From Ascaris suum (taxonomy: Eukaryota; Nematoda; Chromadorea; Rhabditida; Ascarididae), in the NCBI GenBank assembly GCA_013433145.1, contig CM024187.1:2496826-2560825 (forward strand): a DNA stretch of 64,000 nt. Reading direction: 5' to 3'. This document shows, in pieces, positions 1 through 12,525 of this stretch; position 1 is the first letter of the stretch; every line of letters begins with the position of its first letter. A program made the position numbers and the translations under genes. The notes beneath the pieces are model-generated. The model made no database searches. It was not told where the DNA came from and saw nothing but the letters and a program-made list of their open reading frames with translations.

Positions 1-564
1 CAAACATATACTGTTGCTCGCTTGAAGAAACCCTCCTTTAAGAGATTTTCTTCTGTTAGGCTATGACGTTGCTTAAACAGTTATATATTGATGATACCGC
101 ATTTTGTGAAAAATGTAGAAGTGGAGTTTTGCGAGCATTACAATGTCACAAGCGAAATTCATGAATTTTCGCACAAAATGAGAGGATCAATGTGGTGAGG
201 ATATATGCATACATAAATGTAGGCATTTTTCTCTATGTAATCCCCATAGTACCATTTTAAAAATCATCCTGAATTGCTCGACTTGCTGATTTTTTGAGCA
301 TAATGATACCGTGGGATTGCTAGCGATCGGCTCATGTACTATTACAGTCGGAGAACAACGATGATTTGATAGTCGAGGTTTGGACACTGAGATGAATAAT
401 TTCGACGCTTACTTCTGTTTAGAACAGTAAATTGAGGCTCTTGAATTTTTGCACTCCCACATACGCGGAATGTAATCAGAATGCTATCGTTTTTGCGCTC
501 TGAAACGTCACCGAAAATTGTATAAGTATTATTTGCTTTTGAATCAATTTTTTGAGCATTTTAG
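1..564. other. Upstream intron or intergenic sequence of the CFA synthase gene
   Basis: AT-rich sequence with no reading frame that resembles the N-terminal part of cyclopropane synthases. An acceptor-like TTTTAG at 559-564 starts the first recognised exon. The missing upstream exon must end one base into a codon. Confidence 0.4.
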
Positions 565-3338
565 AGTTCAATTCGGCTCATAACGCTTCATCGAAGCGAC
601 GCTTAGGGTGGCTGAAGTTATTATGCGCATTCGGTCAACAGATATTCGTACGAACGATTCGAACAATTGCTTGGTTTTTCAACTATATTGAGCATCGAAT
701 CCACGAAAATTCAATGCTTGGCAGCGCAAGAAATATTCATCAACATTATGATCTTGGCAACGAAATGTTTCAAATGTTTCTTGATAACTCGATGACCTAT
801 TCATGTGCCCTATTCGAGCGTCCGTTTTCAATTTTTTAAAATTCCTTCAAAAATTTTTTAATTTCTTTCGCAAGATTTTTAAAAAAAAATGCAAGTTCAA
901 TGCAAAAGCACTCATTAAATCTCTGCTAGAAGGAAATTGTTACTAGATTTGTACCATAGCTGTAAATTTTACAACTACTTTATTAGTTATTGCTATGAAG
1001 TTGGCCCTTGTTCATGTTGAGGAGTTTTCTCACAGTGAGCTAAAAGCAGTGATATTTTGCCGATAAAGTTGAATCCATGACGACTATTATCGAAGCAAGG
1101 CTAACGTCTATATGCTAATATAAGGCACGCTTATCCATTTGGTATTCTAGATATTGGTAAGGAAATGAAAATTGAAAAAAAGCAAAAAGAATGCAAAATT
1201 TTCTCTTGAAAGTTTTTTTATTCGATAATGTTTGACATAGAGCACAGAATTTAAATCTTCACTTTAATTATAAATGTACACTTCAAAATGATTTCATCGT
1301 TTAAAATAGGACTGAACTGTTTCAACGTGCAAGCAGTGCTCTATATCTGAGTTGTGGATAAAACCGACTTTCAGCACTTCCCGAGAAGATAACTAAGTCG
1401 GACTTCAAGATGTTAGAGGAGGCACAAATGAGAAAATATGATGCGATGTTGGACGAATTACAATTGAAGCCATCTGATCATGTTTTGGAGATTGGTTGCG
1501 GTTGGGGAGCGTGTTCGATTAGAGCGGTTCAAAAATTTGGTTGTCGATGGACAGGTATTACAATATCTGCTGAGCAATTTAAAATCGCTCAAGAAAGAGT
1601 TCGCGAACACGCTCTCGAAGACAAGATTGATTTCAAACTACTTGATTACAGGTTTGTCCTATTATCATATAGAGTTCATCGAGGTATATGTGAAGTGTTC
1701 AGCAGCTTCGAAAAATTCATAAATGCTGAGCAAATAATGGTGTCATGAATTGAAAACATTGAGAAAGAGTCACAAATAAATATAGAGGAGCAATGGCATC
1801 GAAGATAAATCAATTGCATTCACTCATGCATACAGTAATCTCGTGCACAACATTGCTGTAACCAGTCAACTATCTTATTGCAATTATCGACTATTCCGAT
1901 AACGCTTCCATATGGATCTCCTTTCTGAATATTTCAGACTCGAAAAAGGTGTATACGATAAGTTGCTAGCGATTGAGATGATCGAAGCAGTTGGGCATGA
2001 ATATCTCCCTGAATTCTTCAGAATTATGCGCGATAGGATTGCGCCAGGTGGTATTGCGTGTATACAGGTAATGGCGCTTTGTTTATAGAAAAATCTCCAA
2101 ATTCATTATAATTCTACCGTCGTTGTTAATAGTGATAATGAAGTAGATGCAAGATTCTCCATCGTATTCCATTTGAAAATTGAAGACTCTTCTATAAACT
2201 TGTAACGCTAAAAAAGATTCTCTTCTACGGCATCTTAGTAAGGCATATGATGTGGCATTTCAGTTTTGTGGGAAACTTTGACGTGGAATTTGGCACTTTG
2301 GCAGCTCATATTTGTCCTGGACACTTATGTCAGACTTCTTTCACGTTCAACCCAACAGGAAGAAAAAAGGAAGCTTTTGATTCGACAGAACTTTCTCACT
2401 CTAACAGCAGCCACTCGTTGCAAACGTCCAATCGAGCACGAAGATGTGTTTCTGTTACACTTTTCTTGCATAGAGATTTTCTCTGTCAGATATTTAAGTG
2501 ATTTTTTTTCAGGCAATTACTTGCCCTAATGCATATTACGAGCGTTATAGACGTTCAAGCGACTTCATAAAGAAGTACATTTTTCCAGGAGGGCACCTTC
2601 CTTCGGAAGGTGCTATCTCCGAGGCGCTACCCCCTCAACTGAATATTGAGAGAGTTTCTCATATAGGAATGCATTACGCTGTTACGTTGGATTTGTGGTA
2701 CAGGTATTATTCACTTTTATTCTTCAATACAAGTACTGTTCAGGCTTGACCAAAGAGTAAGATAGCTTGAAACATAGCGGGATGTGCTAACATTGGGAAC
2801 AACTGAACCATGATTTTGGTTGCCTGAACAGTATTGGCAGATTCCAGTCACAGCGCTAGAACTCATATGAGAAAGTGTTCAACAGTGTTCAGTAGCAAAT
2901 AAAGTTGTTCATAATAGGTCAGTTGTTCATAATATGCATTTTTTTTTAGCTATCCATAATGTCCTGTCTATAGAAGATGTGTTTCATCGTTGAATGATAA
3001 GAAGATTCATTATGAAATTTAGAAATAATCGTTGAAATGTGATATCGAGGGAAGTCGATCTCATTCAATCTTTCATCATATTTGAAAAATTATTCAAGAA
3101 TAATGTAGCATAAATTTGCTGGCTTCATAATATATGTTGGAAATAATGTGCAATTTGAATATAGCACAAATGCCAATTGCAATATTTTAGCGCTTGGATG
3201 GAACGTGAGAAGGATATTATTGAACTCGGTTATTCGCAGCAATTTCACCGGAAATGGCAATTTTATTTTGCGCTCTGCTCTGCGCTTTTTGAGTATTCTC
3301 ATATCGATACGGTACAGATGCGTATTACTCGAGCCTAG
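565..3338 (+). CDS. Cyclopropane-fatty-acyl-phospholipid synthase (5' partial, 5 exons)
   Basis: Exons 565-819, 1375-1651, 1938-2067, 2513-2703 and 3191-3338 (stop TAG) join in phase and give about 332 residues. The family transfers a methylene from S-adenosylmethionine to the double bond of unsaturated phospholipid acyl chains. Visible motifs, in order: NIHQHYDLGNEMF and MTYSCALF (Cys matches the active-site Cys of E. coli Cfa), SAM motif I VLEIGCGWG, GITISAEQ, EMIEAVGHEYL (catalytic Glu), SSDFIKKYIFPGGHLPS, and IGMHYAVTLDLWYR (conserved Tyr). Where E. coli Cfa has the bicarbonate-binding His, this protein has Gln (CIQAIT), as in plant enzymes. The first exon begins after an acceptor with two bases of a split codon, so earlier exons exist and lie left of the window or unrecognised in bases 1-560. 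Plant enzymes carry an N-terminal FAD oxidoreductase domain; whether this one does cannot be seen. An AATAAA lies at 3525-3530. The family call is very secure. Confidence 0.95.
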
Positions 3339-3524
3339 AAGCTACTTATTCGTTCATTTTTTTTAAAATGCCGGTATTTAGTTTCCTGAACTTGTCCACA
3401 CACCAAAACTTCACACAGGATCTGTCAACTTACTGCAAAACTTCACATACTGCAAAAGAAAGGGTGATCGTCGTCGAAACTATGGGAATGAAATTGTTGT
3501 CATCGTTGAGTAAGGGATGCACCT

Positions 3525-3530
3525 AATAAA
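3525..3530 (+). terminator. Candidate polyadenylation signal (AATAAA) of the CFA synthase gene
   Basis: AATAAA lies about 190 bases after the TAG stop at 3336-3338, in an AT-rich 3' region. The spacing suits a short 3' UTR. Other AATAAA-like words occur further on, so the site is only a candidate. Confidence 0.4.
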
Positions 3531-4964
3531 TAGTTTTGCGAAACATTGATTTCAAAATAGGGTAAACATTCGATGAAATTTCGAAGAAACATAATATCTG
3601 TTATGAAGCTTCATTTAGAAGTGAAGTATTCGATGTTAATAAGTGGCTTCTCATAAACATGTAAAGAAAAAAGATTGCATAGAATAACGAAGAAAGAAAC
3701 GTTTCATGTATACGGTCGCATCCTTTCAATGTGAATCTTTCTATTATTTTCATATGACATTTAAAAGCGAATATATCTAATTAAATAAAAATGCAACATT
3801 TGTTAAGTATTTCACTTGTGCGGAAATGCCATCATATTTTATTCTGTGCGAGGGATAACATAGAACACTATAGAATACCTGAAGTAGTAAGTAACATCCT
3901 AAAATTGAAGCATTTTTTCGACAAAAATGAATATGTGATCTGAATTAATGCCGCACTTAAATATGCATAGGAAATACCTATAAATAAGAATATAACTAGT
4001 ATCTCGATATACAAATCTAAAAATGAGTATCTCGAAAGCATTTTAACACCTCATGCACAAATCACATGCAATATATAATGAAGCAATAGGATGATTCAAC
4101 ATTATAAATTAAGCAAAAAAAATTTTTTTTGTTTTTAAATGAAAAGAAAAAAAAACTAAAAATAAAAACTCCGAAAATTATCGAAGTGGGAAAATTATGA
4201 ATAAACATTAAAGAAAACTTATTCATGAAATGAATCGAACTACGTTTATAATTTCAAAAAAAAAAAAAAAAAAAATTTCTTTCTTCAAATTTTTTGTCTA
4301 ATCGAATATAGATAAAACTTTCATAATCTAGATAAGAAGGAATATTTTTAAAAGACGACAAATAAGATACGCTATTAATATATGAGCAAATTTAAATAAA
4401 AAAGCGATTAAATTGCATTACTAAAGAAACATGTCGAGAAGAACGATGAAAAGAATTATTATGCATATGCACGATAAATTTCGATCAATTTCGCAAAAAA
4501 AAAAAAAAATTTCATTATTATGTGCGTATTTTTCAAATCCTCCTAAATAATCTTCTCAATATATGCTCTAATCTAGCAACACTTATTTTAGTGCATGATC
4601 ATAAATGCCCATTAGCTATCTCTCAAATATTCTCGTTTATTAGCTCAACTGAATGAAAAGAAATTTGTTAAGCAAAACGAACAATGTCTGTTAGTTCAAA
4701 ATATACCTAATAAGATTGTTGCTAGTCACTTCTACTTCTGTAAAATTTGCACCAATGATTTACTCGTAGTCTGAATTGATTTCATCGAGAAAATCGAATC
4801 GATCATTTTCCTCTCCTAAACTAGTTATTGAGGTGATATTCAATCAAAAAAGATCGGTCCCTTTTTTGAAACATTGCAGAAACTACGAAATCTGTATAAT
4901 GGTGGAAGTGACTGTGTAAGCGAGAAATCAAAAAGTGAGTATAATGGACAATTCAAGTAGCCAC
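3531..4964. other. Convergent intergenic region / 3' UTRs
   Basis: AT-rich sequence with several poly-A/T runs (for example 4257-4275 and 4495-4509) between two convergent genes. A minus-strand AATAAA (4641-4636) could serve the dehydrogenase transcript. No coding signal was seen. Confidence 0.5.
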
Positions 4965-7900
4965 TTAAGCCGTTGTTTTTACCTTCATTTGAGGAACTCC
5001 CAATCTCTCGGAGATTTCATCCTGAAATAAAATATTTTAGCAAAAAACAGCACTAGCATCATTTATAGGAAAACTTCAACAATCAAAATATGTGACTGAA
5101 AAGAGTTTCAAATTGTTTAGCGACAAAAGAAATTATTCATTTTTTTTCCGCTCTTTTTTAAAGTGTAAAATGACGAATCAATCATTTTCGTTGCTTGAGT
5201 TTGCTATTCAAACGATATTCGAGTGAAAACGTCTCTGGTAAAGCCGTAAATGTTAAAATGCAGGAAATCTTCGCTAAAATTGATTTTTTCCGTTCAAAAA
5301 TCAGTTAATTTTGCCTTTTAATTTGTATTATATTGTCGACGGATTCAACACTCCACAGTGGCAACTACTAATCGCCATTTCCGTTCTCAAAAAAAAAAAT
5401 GTTTCTCAATTTTCTGGTTGCAAGCTTTGCGAACTATTCAAAATACAATACGAACACACGAATAGAAAAAATTTCATACCGCAAACTTAATTTGATTCGG
5501 ATGATAAGGGATGCCACCGCACTGTTCGACTAGCATAGTGTGATTTCTTTCAGGATCTCCGGCTATTAGCACCGGTTGATCAGCGATCTGTGAAATTTCC
5601 TGTTATCAATAGTAAACGAGAAGCAGCACTGGCGCTTGAGAATGTGCTTATAAGCATAAACATTAAAACTCGAAAAAACACACAGTTCGTCGAGAAAACA
5701 CTAAAGTTTTTACATTAGGCGTATATCATTGATTGTAAATAAACGTATAATTATCAATTTCATCGCGTCATTATAGTTCCCAACAAGTTCATACAGCTAA
5801 AAGAATCTACCAGATGCACAAAAACCCCAAGAAACTTGGAAAAAGACATTCACCGGTTTCAGTTTCCTCATCGTGTCCATAAACTCCTGTAGTCGTTCAG
5901 AGAAATTCGGCGCGAATCCTTCAGGGTCAATCGCAATAAAACATTGTCCCTAAAATGGACTCTTTTTTTTAAATCAATACTATCGATAATAGCACTAACA
6001 ACATTAATATCAATAACTAACATAGGCATCTAGTTTAGTCAGCAATTGATCGCCACATTAAACATATAATGGCTAAATTTTCAAGCCAGATATTTCCAAT
6101 CGTAGTGATGATTTGAATTAGAATTTGAAAATGACTTTATATTTATAGATGATAAACGAGACGGCAATCTACAGTCAATAAAATTATGAAGCAAAAAAAA
6201 AAGAGAACCAAATTCGACCTAATAAAGCTATATATAAAAGCATTCAATTTTTTTTTCTTCAGGTAGAAGAATAAATGGGATTCTTATATGGATTAGTAAA
6301 CCTTCTAATAAAACAATGTATTCGCTCTTTAAAACAATGCTAATGACGCAGCATACGTTGAGTACTTATTTGTTTCTTTTGATTAAACACATTAAAGTTC
6401 ACTTCATTTGCTATTTGGGGTTTTTTTTTTTCAAAGAAACGAAGGTTGTAATGAATTAAATGCAGATGTAATTTTTGCAAAATAACCGACGAGGTCTGCA
6501 TCTGCTGCAGTCGACATCCACTTGCGTACATGTGGTCCCCAGTGCGAACCTGACAGAATACCGCAGAAAATCTCAACTAACGCACCGAGGCCATAACCCT
6601 TGTAGCCACCTGCAAATTGTATACACTGTGCACTGCTGTGAACTAGCAACTATAAACAACGAACCTTTGTGCACTGTCACGTACAGCGATAGCTATCTGT
6701 TAGGCGATTTAACTTTTTGATTAGCCGCGAGTCCCCATTGAGTTCTTAAGAAAAAGTTTCGTCCTTCAACTTCCAATACAGCAATTCTAACAAGAACTTA
6801 ACAAATTATTCAGGCTTAAGCTAAAGTTTGCTAGGTACGGTCTCATGCAAATCAGAAGTAGTACGCTTACCAGCTATCTCGGAGCCACCGAGAGGCAACA
6901 GACCTCCACCGTTGAGGATTTCCGCAGGTTCTGTGCTTGGCTTTCCACCAGCAGCAACACCCCATGAATCAGGCACCTTCTGCTCGCGACGCAGTGCAAT
7001 TTCAACCTTTAATTTTAATAGTACTTTTCACCGTCTATGAGCTAAAAGCACCAGAAGTTAAAAATTGAAGATTTCACAGAAGAGATCTTAATTCAGAGCA
7101 CAAAAAGCATTTATATAATAAAAAAGTGGTGCAAATACAAGTATAAAAGACACCATCTCTTCATAAAAGCAGGGGTTTTTTTAAAAAAATACAAACAAGA
7201 TGAAAGAAATATGTGGTGGAAATGACTGGTATGAAAGACTGTGCTTAAACTGTAAACGCCTTCTGGGTGGGCGATGTTCATTGAGCATAACTATAGCTCT
7301 GACGAAAGAAAAGAATGCTCGAGTATGCCTCATATGTGGATAGCCGATCAGCACTGGCAAAGCCGTCACTCATTTCCCAAAAAATCCTTAAGAACCTTTC
7401 CAACTGCGACTGCAGTCGTGGCCATATCAAGGACAAACGAATCGCCTCCGACTCCATTTGCGGCGAGCGTCAGTGGATTAGTACCGATCGCTGGTGTGCT
7501 TGCTCTAGTCGGGTACATGATCGGAGATGTGTTTGTAAACGCTAATCCCTGAAATGGGCGATTTATTACTAAAGAAAAATTGCTAATTTTATAGCTTTCA
7601 ACAGCACTAATCATTACTTGTCTAATTCACCAACTTTCATTTGCATCATCTGCTTAATTATCATTCTTTATTTGTATTGCTTTCACAGTGCCTTACTTTT
7701 CACTTAGGAGATCTGCACGACATTCTCTTTTTTAGTGGATAATGCATGCAGTCTTGCAACCGTGTCAAATCAGTGATTCATGACAGTTTTTTGCATTGGC
7801 AGCGTTCCACTGCACTGGACTAGCGAGGGCCACAAAGTTTAAGAGCTTCAATTGCAGACGGCCAATCTCGAGATAAATTGCTTACCATCAAACCTTGTTT

Positions 7901-9703
7901 CATCGCCCGCATGCTGTACCACCCCGCAATGCCAAAGTGATTTGAACCTGAATAAAATAGAGGGCGCAAGTTTTCACAGGAAAATAGCCAATTGATAAGA
8001 GGTTTAAAAAACAGGCCGCTTGTAACGACAAATTCTGAACGCAATATCCTAAATATACAGATAGCGGAACAATTTTTGTTATATACTGTTAAGCTAAGAT
8101 ATTCATTGATAAGAAGAAGCCATATTACTATGAAGTGTATCGAAAGTCACGATTGCACAGTCGGATACCACCCACGACGAGATTTTACCACAGCCCACTA
8201 AAATATAACCTGCTGAAAAGAACAGTGAAATCAGCATTATGTGAATTTTTTGGAAAATTTGAACTTTTAAGAGCACAACTCCTTATTTTTCTCTGTTCTC
8301 TGAGCATGAAAAAGATTTAGCTCTATGTTCAGCGGAAATTTTAAACGTTTAAATGCTACTCATTAACAAAACAGCACTAAAATAAATACCGACCCTTAGC
8401 GACGACCCAACCAACGCCGGCATTCTTCGCCTTCTTTATGGCGAGATCCATGCAAAAATTACCGACCACTGGGCCAAGCAAATTGTTTCCATCTACCCAT
8501 GCGCTCGCCGAGCGCTCCTTCAGGATCACTGGCTCACCATCTCGCTTGCATACATTCTCCTTTACGTCGCGAATGTACATATCTGCAATTTGAGATATAT
8601 TGAAACCACATCTTTTCATCCAACCAAAGAACAACATCATTGAATGCTTCAATTAGATGGGAATAACTTTTAGACTGATGCAGAAATGCTTTACGATATT
8701 ATCTTCTATAATCGTTATATAGCTGCTAGAAGCTTCCACTTGTGCTCTAAGAATGAAATTGATGAGGGAATGTAACTTTTTCACTGCATTCATATAGTTT
8801 CTGTTCTTGTCAGAGAATCGCATGTGATATGATCGAATAAAGGATCTCATTATGCGAGACTATTTCAAGAAAAGATAAATGAAAAGTGGCCATAATTTTC
8901 ATTTCGCTTACATCATAGGCTTTTATATGATGTCACTCTCACCAATCAAGCATCAATAAATAACCATCTGATAATCAACGCATTTTATCGACATACCCAG
9001 CCGGTTAAGCCCATGACTGTAGTGGCCTCTGATATCTCCCTCAACAAGAACATCGGCAAGTTGTCGTGCATGATCCTCCGCAGCACCAGCTTTCATCATA
9101 CAATCGACCATGAATCTCTTTGCCTAAACCATAAATCCATTTTTAAACCCTCGTGCTTCATCAAGACTTAACGCTATATGAAGCAATAATATTCAAAACA
9201 TTTCGAGCACACCTAAAAATTGATGAACGGGAAAGAAATTTGTATTTTGCTTAGTTACAGAGTTAATAATGGAAAAATTTGATGTACATAGGTTTGCTTA
9301 ATGTCGAGAATATGAGTGATCGCCGATTCATGATGTGGAAGTGGTGATCAAATTTGACACTGATGGCCGATATAAAAAGGCAGGTGTGGGGGTGAATCTT
9401 CATTTCGATTTAAGGACTTCATACCGTTGAAAAGCTCTCTCTTCACACTACTACACGGATATAATTGTTAATTCTATATCTTATGTTCTTAGGCAATAAG
9501 TGGTGACTCACCTCTTGCACTTCGACGATTTTATCGCCAGGATTAGCCATCGTTTTGAGAGCGTGAAAATGGCGTCGGAAATTGAAGTATGGACGTGGAA
9601 TTAGGTGGACGTTAATAGTGCTGACCTCTGCAACGGCCGCTAAAACACCATTCGGCCGAAGCAAAGCTTGTGATGCAAGTCGATTCAGCGAGTTGATCAT
9701 CAT
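4965..9703 (-). CDS. Malate/L-lactate dehydrogenase, Ldh_2 family (10 exons, complete)
   Basis: Minus-strand exons: 9703-9512, 9123-8997, 8582-8394, 7947-7886, 7548-7396, 7006-6871, 6609-6491, 5949-5854, 5587-5480 and 5021-4965 (stop TAA). All junctions are in phase and give 412 residues. The family performs NAD(P)-dependent reduction/oxidation of 2-oxo/2-hydroxy acids and is unrelated to classical MDH/LDH. Motifs: YSHGLNR (Ser-His-x3-Arg, about residues 100-105), WVDGNNLLGPVVGNF, GSNHFGIAGWY, GLAFTNTSP, GTNPLTLAA, FVLDMATTAVA (conserved Asp near 231), GGGLLPLGG, GYKGYGLGALVEIFCGILSG, GQCFIAIDPEGFAP and IAGDPER. It closely resembles C. elegans F36A2.3 as recalled. I chose ATG 9703 because a TTAACAG acceptor lies ten bases upstream and the frame then encodes a 51-residue Arg-rich, mostly non-acidic leader suited to a mitochondrial presequence. 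A cytosolic start at 9550 (MANPGDK) would give 361 residues. Confidence 0.95.
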
Positions 9704-9720
9704 CCGCCTATCGCTGTTAA
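9704..9720 (-). promoter_or_regulatory. Candidate spliced-leader or 5' UTR acceptor of the dehydrogenase gene
   Basis: Minus-strand GCTTAACAG ends at 9714, ten bases before the paired ATGATG at 9703. An acceptor with no recognised upstream coding exon, this close to an ATG, is typical of nematode trans-splicing. No leader itself is encoded here. Confidence 0.35.
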
Positions 9721-12440
9721 GCAATTGCCTATGTAGTGCCGACAGTCAGCTTTCAACGGATAAAAAAAAAATGCCACACAGACACCGTAGATTAAGGTGT
9801 GATCATCTAATCGACCACAGCGATCCAACCGTACTCACGTCACTTCTGCAAATCAGCTACCTCACCAAATCAATAAAACATCATCTCATGCACAAATGCT
9901 GCTCCAGAAACATATCGTTTAATATTGCGTTGATTTAAAATTCTATTATACGTTAGTATTAGTATATGCAATGAAAACATCGGATGTTGAGGGATTTTTT
10001 TTTTTGGAAGGACGTCAACGTGCTGTATTTTACTGAACAGAAGGCTTGGCTGTTCTACTCTCCTCCAGTTTATCTCAGAAATGTTTCTTAGATTCTAGTG
10101 GAGTGTCCTGTTTCTTTTTTCAGCTCTTGAAAAAGCTCTTCTGTGCTTTCTAAATTTTCCCCGTTATGCAAGGTTTGCCTTATCTTAGCGAATTTCGCAA
10201 CCGATGAGAGTTTCTAATTACAAAAAAAAAAAATGCTGGAAAATGAAATTCCTTAAAATTGAAAAAAAAATCAAGGTAAATACACGTTTAACTTATGTCC
10301 ATGAAACTGAGCGAGACAGAAAAATGATAAGTAACCAAAAAGCGATAAAAATACCTGTTGGAAACTCTTTTCATGGCATCATATGAGTGCAAGTAATCAT
10401 GGATCCCCTAAACTCAACCTTCTCGTAGTAATGTTGCTTTTATAAATGCGCATTTCGTTTTGCAAAAATTTTCGACTACGAGATAAATATTCCAATGCAG
10501 TGGTTCTTCAAAAAGAGTTATCAAAACAGCAAGAAATGAAAACAACACATATAGAACACCGACGTATATAACGATGATATAAAGGCTGAATACATCATTC
10601 CTCATAAATTGCTCGCTTATAACCCTCTCATGATAAGAAAAGGTCAAGAGAACACTTTTACAGATCAGAATTGCTCTCTCTTGTGGTGATTTGAAAAAAA
10701 CCTTGAAAAATTCAGGCAATTTCACTTTTTTCTGTGAATAATAAAATCTCAATGTCACTTGTAATTTGAAACGTTCGATAGTGCAAAATGATAAAATTCG
10801 CATGGAAATGAGTTTCTCTAATTGCGGTTATGCAGATTTTATGAATAAACGTCGCGGAAAAGATATGAAAATATTTCAGTGAAATTGACTATAATCGAAG
10901 AACGAAAATTATTCTCCGAGTATAAAAATATGGCTGAACGCCGGAAATGTTTGTTCAATTTCATAAATTACGAAATTCCTTAAGTCAGTTATCTTTTTTG
11001 TGCTAAACATTAAGCGGTAAGTTTGATTTGATTAGTGAATACAAAACGGATCGGGTAGATTTTCTTTCGCAACGAAACTCATCACGTACGAAATTTCGAG
11101 CACAATGATCACATAACTACTTATAGATCGAAAGTTTGCACATTTATTTATGCTTTTTATTTGTCCTTTCGATTATCGGTGAATCGAACGGAAGAATGCG
11201 AGAATATCTTTGTCGCAACAGAATGGCAAGAAAAATACTCGGCAAAAAAGAGTAATTCTACCATTTAATCGCTTCAATTTTATCGAATTCTATTGACCCA
11301 AAAATTCACAACCATAGCCACACTCTGCTTCAACGGTTAAAAGTTATCACCAATTATTCAATACCACTATACCATATCTGACCTGCCTAAACATTTCATA
11401 AACCTGCTTTCAATTATACCATATTTTATCAAGCAATTTTTCACTCAACATAGTAATGTATATTACCATAGAGAAAAAAACGCCTCACTCAATCACTGTC
11501 GATTCAATAGCCCTTCCACTAAAAATAAACCATCTTCAGACACTTCGTTGAGTTAGATGTGATGTTCTGACTAAATGGCCTAGAAAATAAATATTTCAGA
11601 TTTGATTTTTCCACAAAATAGAGGATATGAGCGGTGTATGTGGAATAAAAAAAGCGAGTGGGCTTCAAGGTTAAAATTTTCACCGCAATCTGTGAAATAG
11701 TTTCATAAACATTTAAATTTAAACGTTAGTTAATGTTGAGTGACGATTACAAAGGGGATAATTTACATTTGATCAATATCGACGCCCAACACAGGAATAG
11801 CCATAAAGACGACCTATTTTTTGTTTTTTTGCTCAATATCTAAACAGTTCACAGTAGTGACTAATATTATCACTCATATTATCACATCAATAGGTGGAAG
11901 AAAATGGAAAAGTGATGTCTAATTAAGGAGATGTTATAACTTCTTCGACATTAAACAAATAGATGGCGTAATTCAGCAAATTTTACAACGATATTTACAT
12001 GCGGAAATTCGATTAATAGAACACGCTAGGGAATTTATTTGGACTGAGTCGTATCTAGCAGCCATTAAACTGTATAAGTCTCTATATCACTAATGGTGAT
12101 CGAATCGACAGACACACATAGACATAATCATGATATCGTGATAGTGCACTATATGCAAAAATGCAAGTTGGACTTTTTTTTTTACGTCGGACTATTTAAA
12201 TGAAATATTCAATAGCTAGAGTTTTATCGCCCATATGAAATTCAATGTTAACGAAAGAAAATCGCTCATATTACCATATCAGTTCGTTAAATCCTCGTCG
12301 TTATTCTCTCAGCATTTTAAGGGATTCATTGAGGAGGGACTACTTTTCTCCCAAAATTTAGAGAATAGAGATCCAATCAAGGTAATACACCATAGAGAGC
12401 ATTAAAATGACTGCTGCCACATCGAATGCTTTAAACTCAC
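9721..12440. other. Intergenic, AT-rich
   Basis: Low-complexity AT-rich DNA between the dehydrogenase start and the 3' side of the sphingosine kinase gene. Both genes are on the minus strand. The spacing of about 4.6 kb is too large for a typical nematode operon. No recognisable coding exon, RNA gene or terminal repeat was seen. Confidence 0.45.
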
Positions 12441-12525
12441 TTGGCAGTTGTTGCAAGCACCACAGCAACAAACTTCAGGCGGTTCCTCTGTGCAGGAAGA
12501 TGGGTATTGCTGTCGAATCTGCACG
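12441..12525 (-). other. Candidate cysteine-rich exon of unknown gene
   Basis: An 85-base stretch bounded by a strong pyrimidine-rich acceptor (CTCTTCCTGCAG) and a GTGAGT donor. In the frame that runs through the donor without a stop it encodes 28 residues with six cysteines, ending PPEVCCCGACNNCQ. GC content is higher than in the flanks. I could not find matching flanking exons, so this may be an isolated exon of an unannotated secreted protein, a relic, or chance. Confidence 0.2.
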
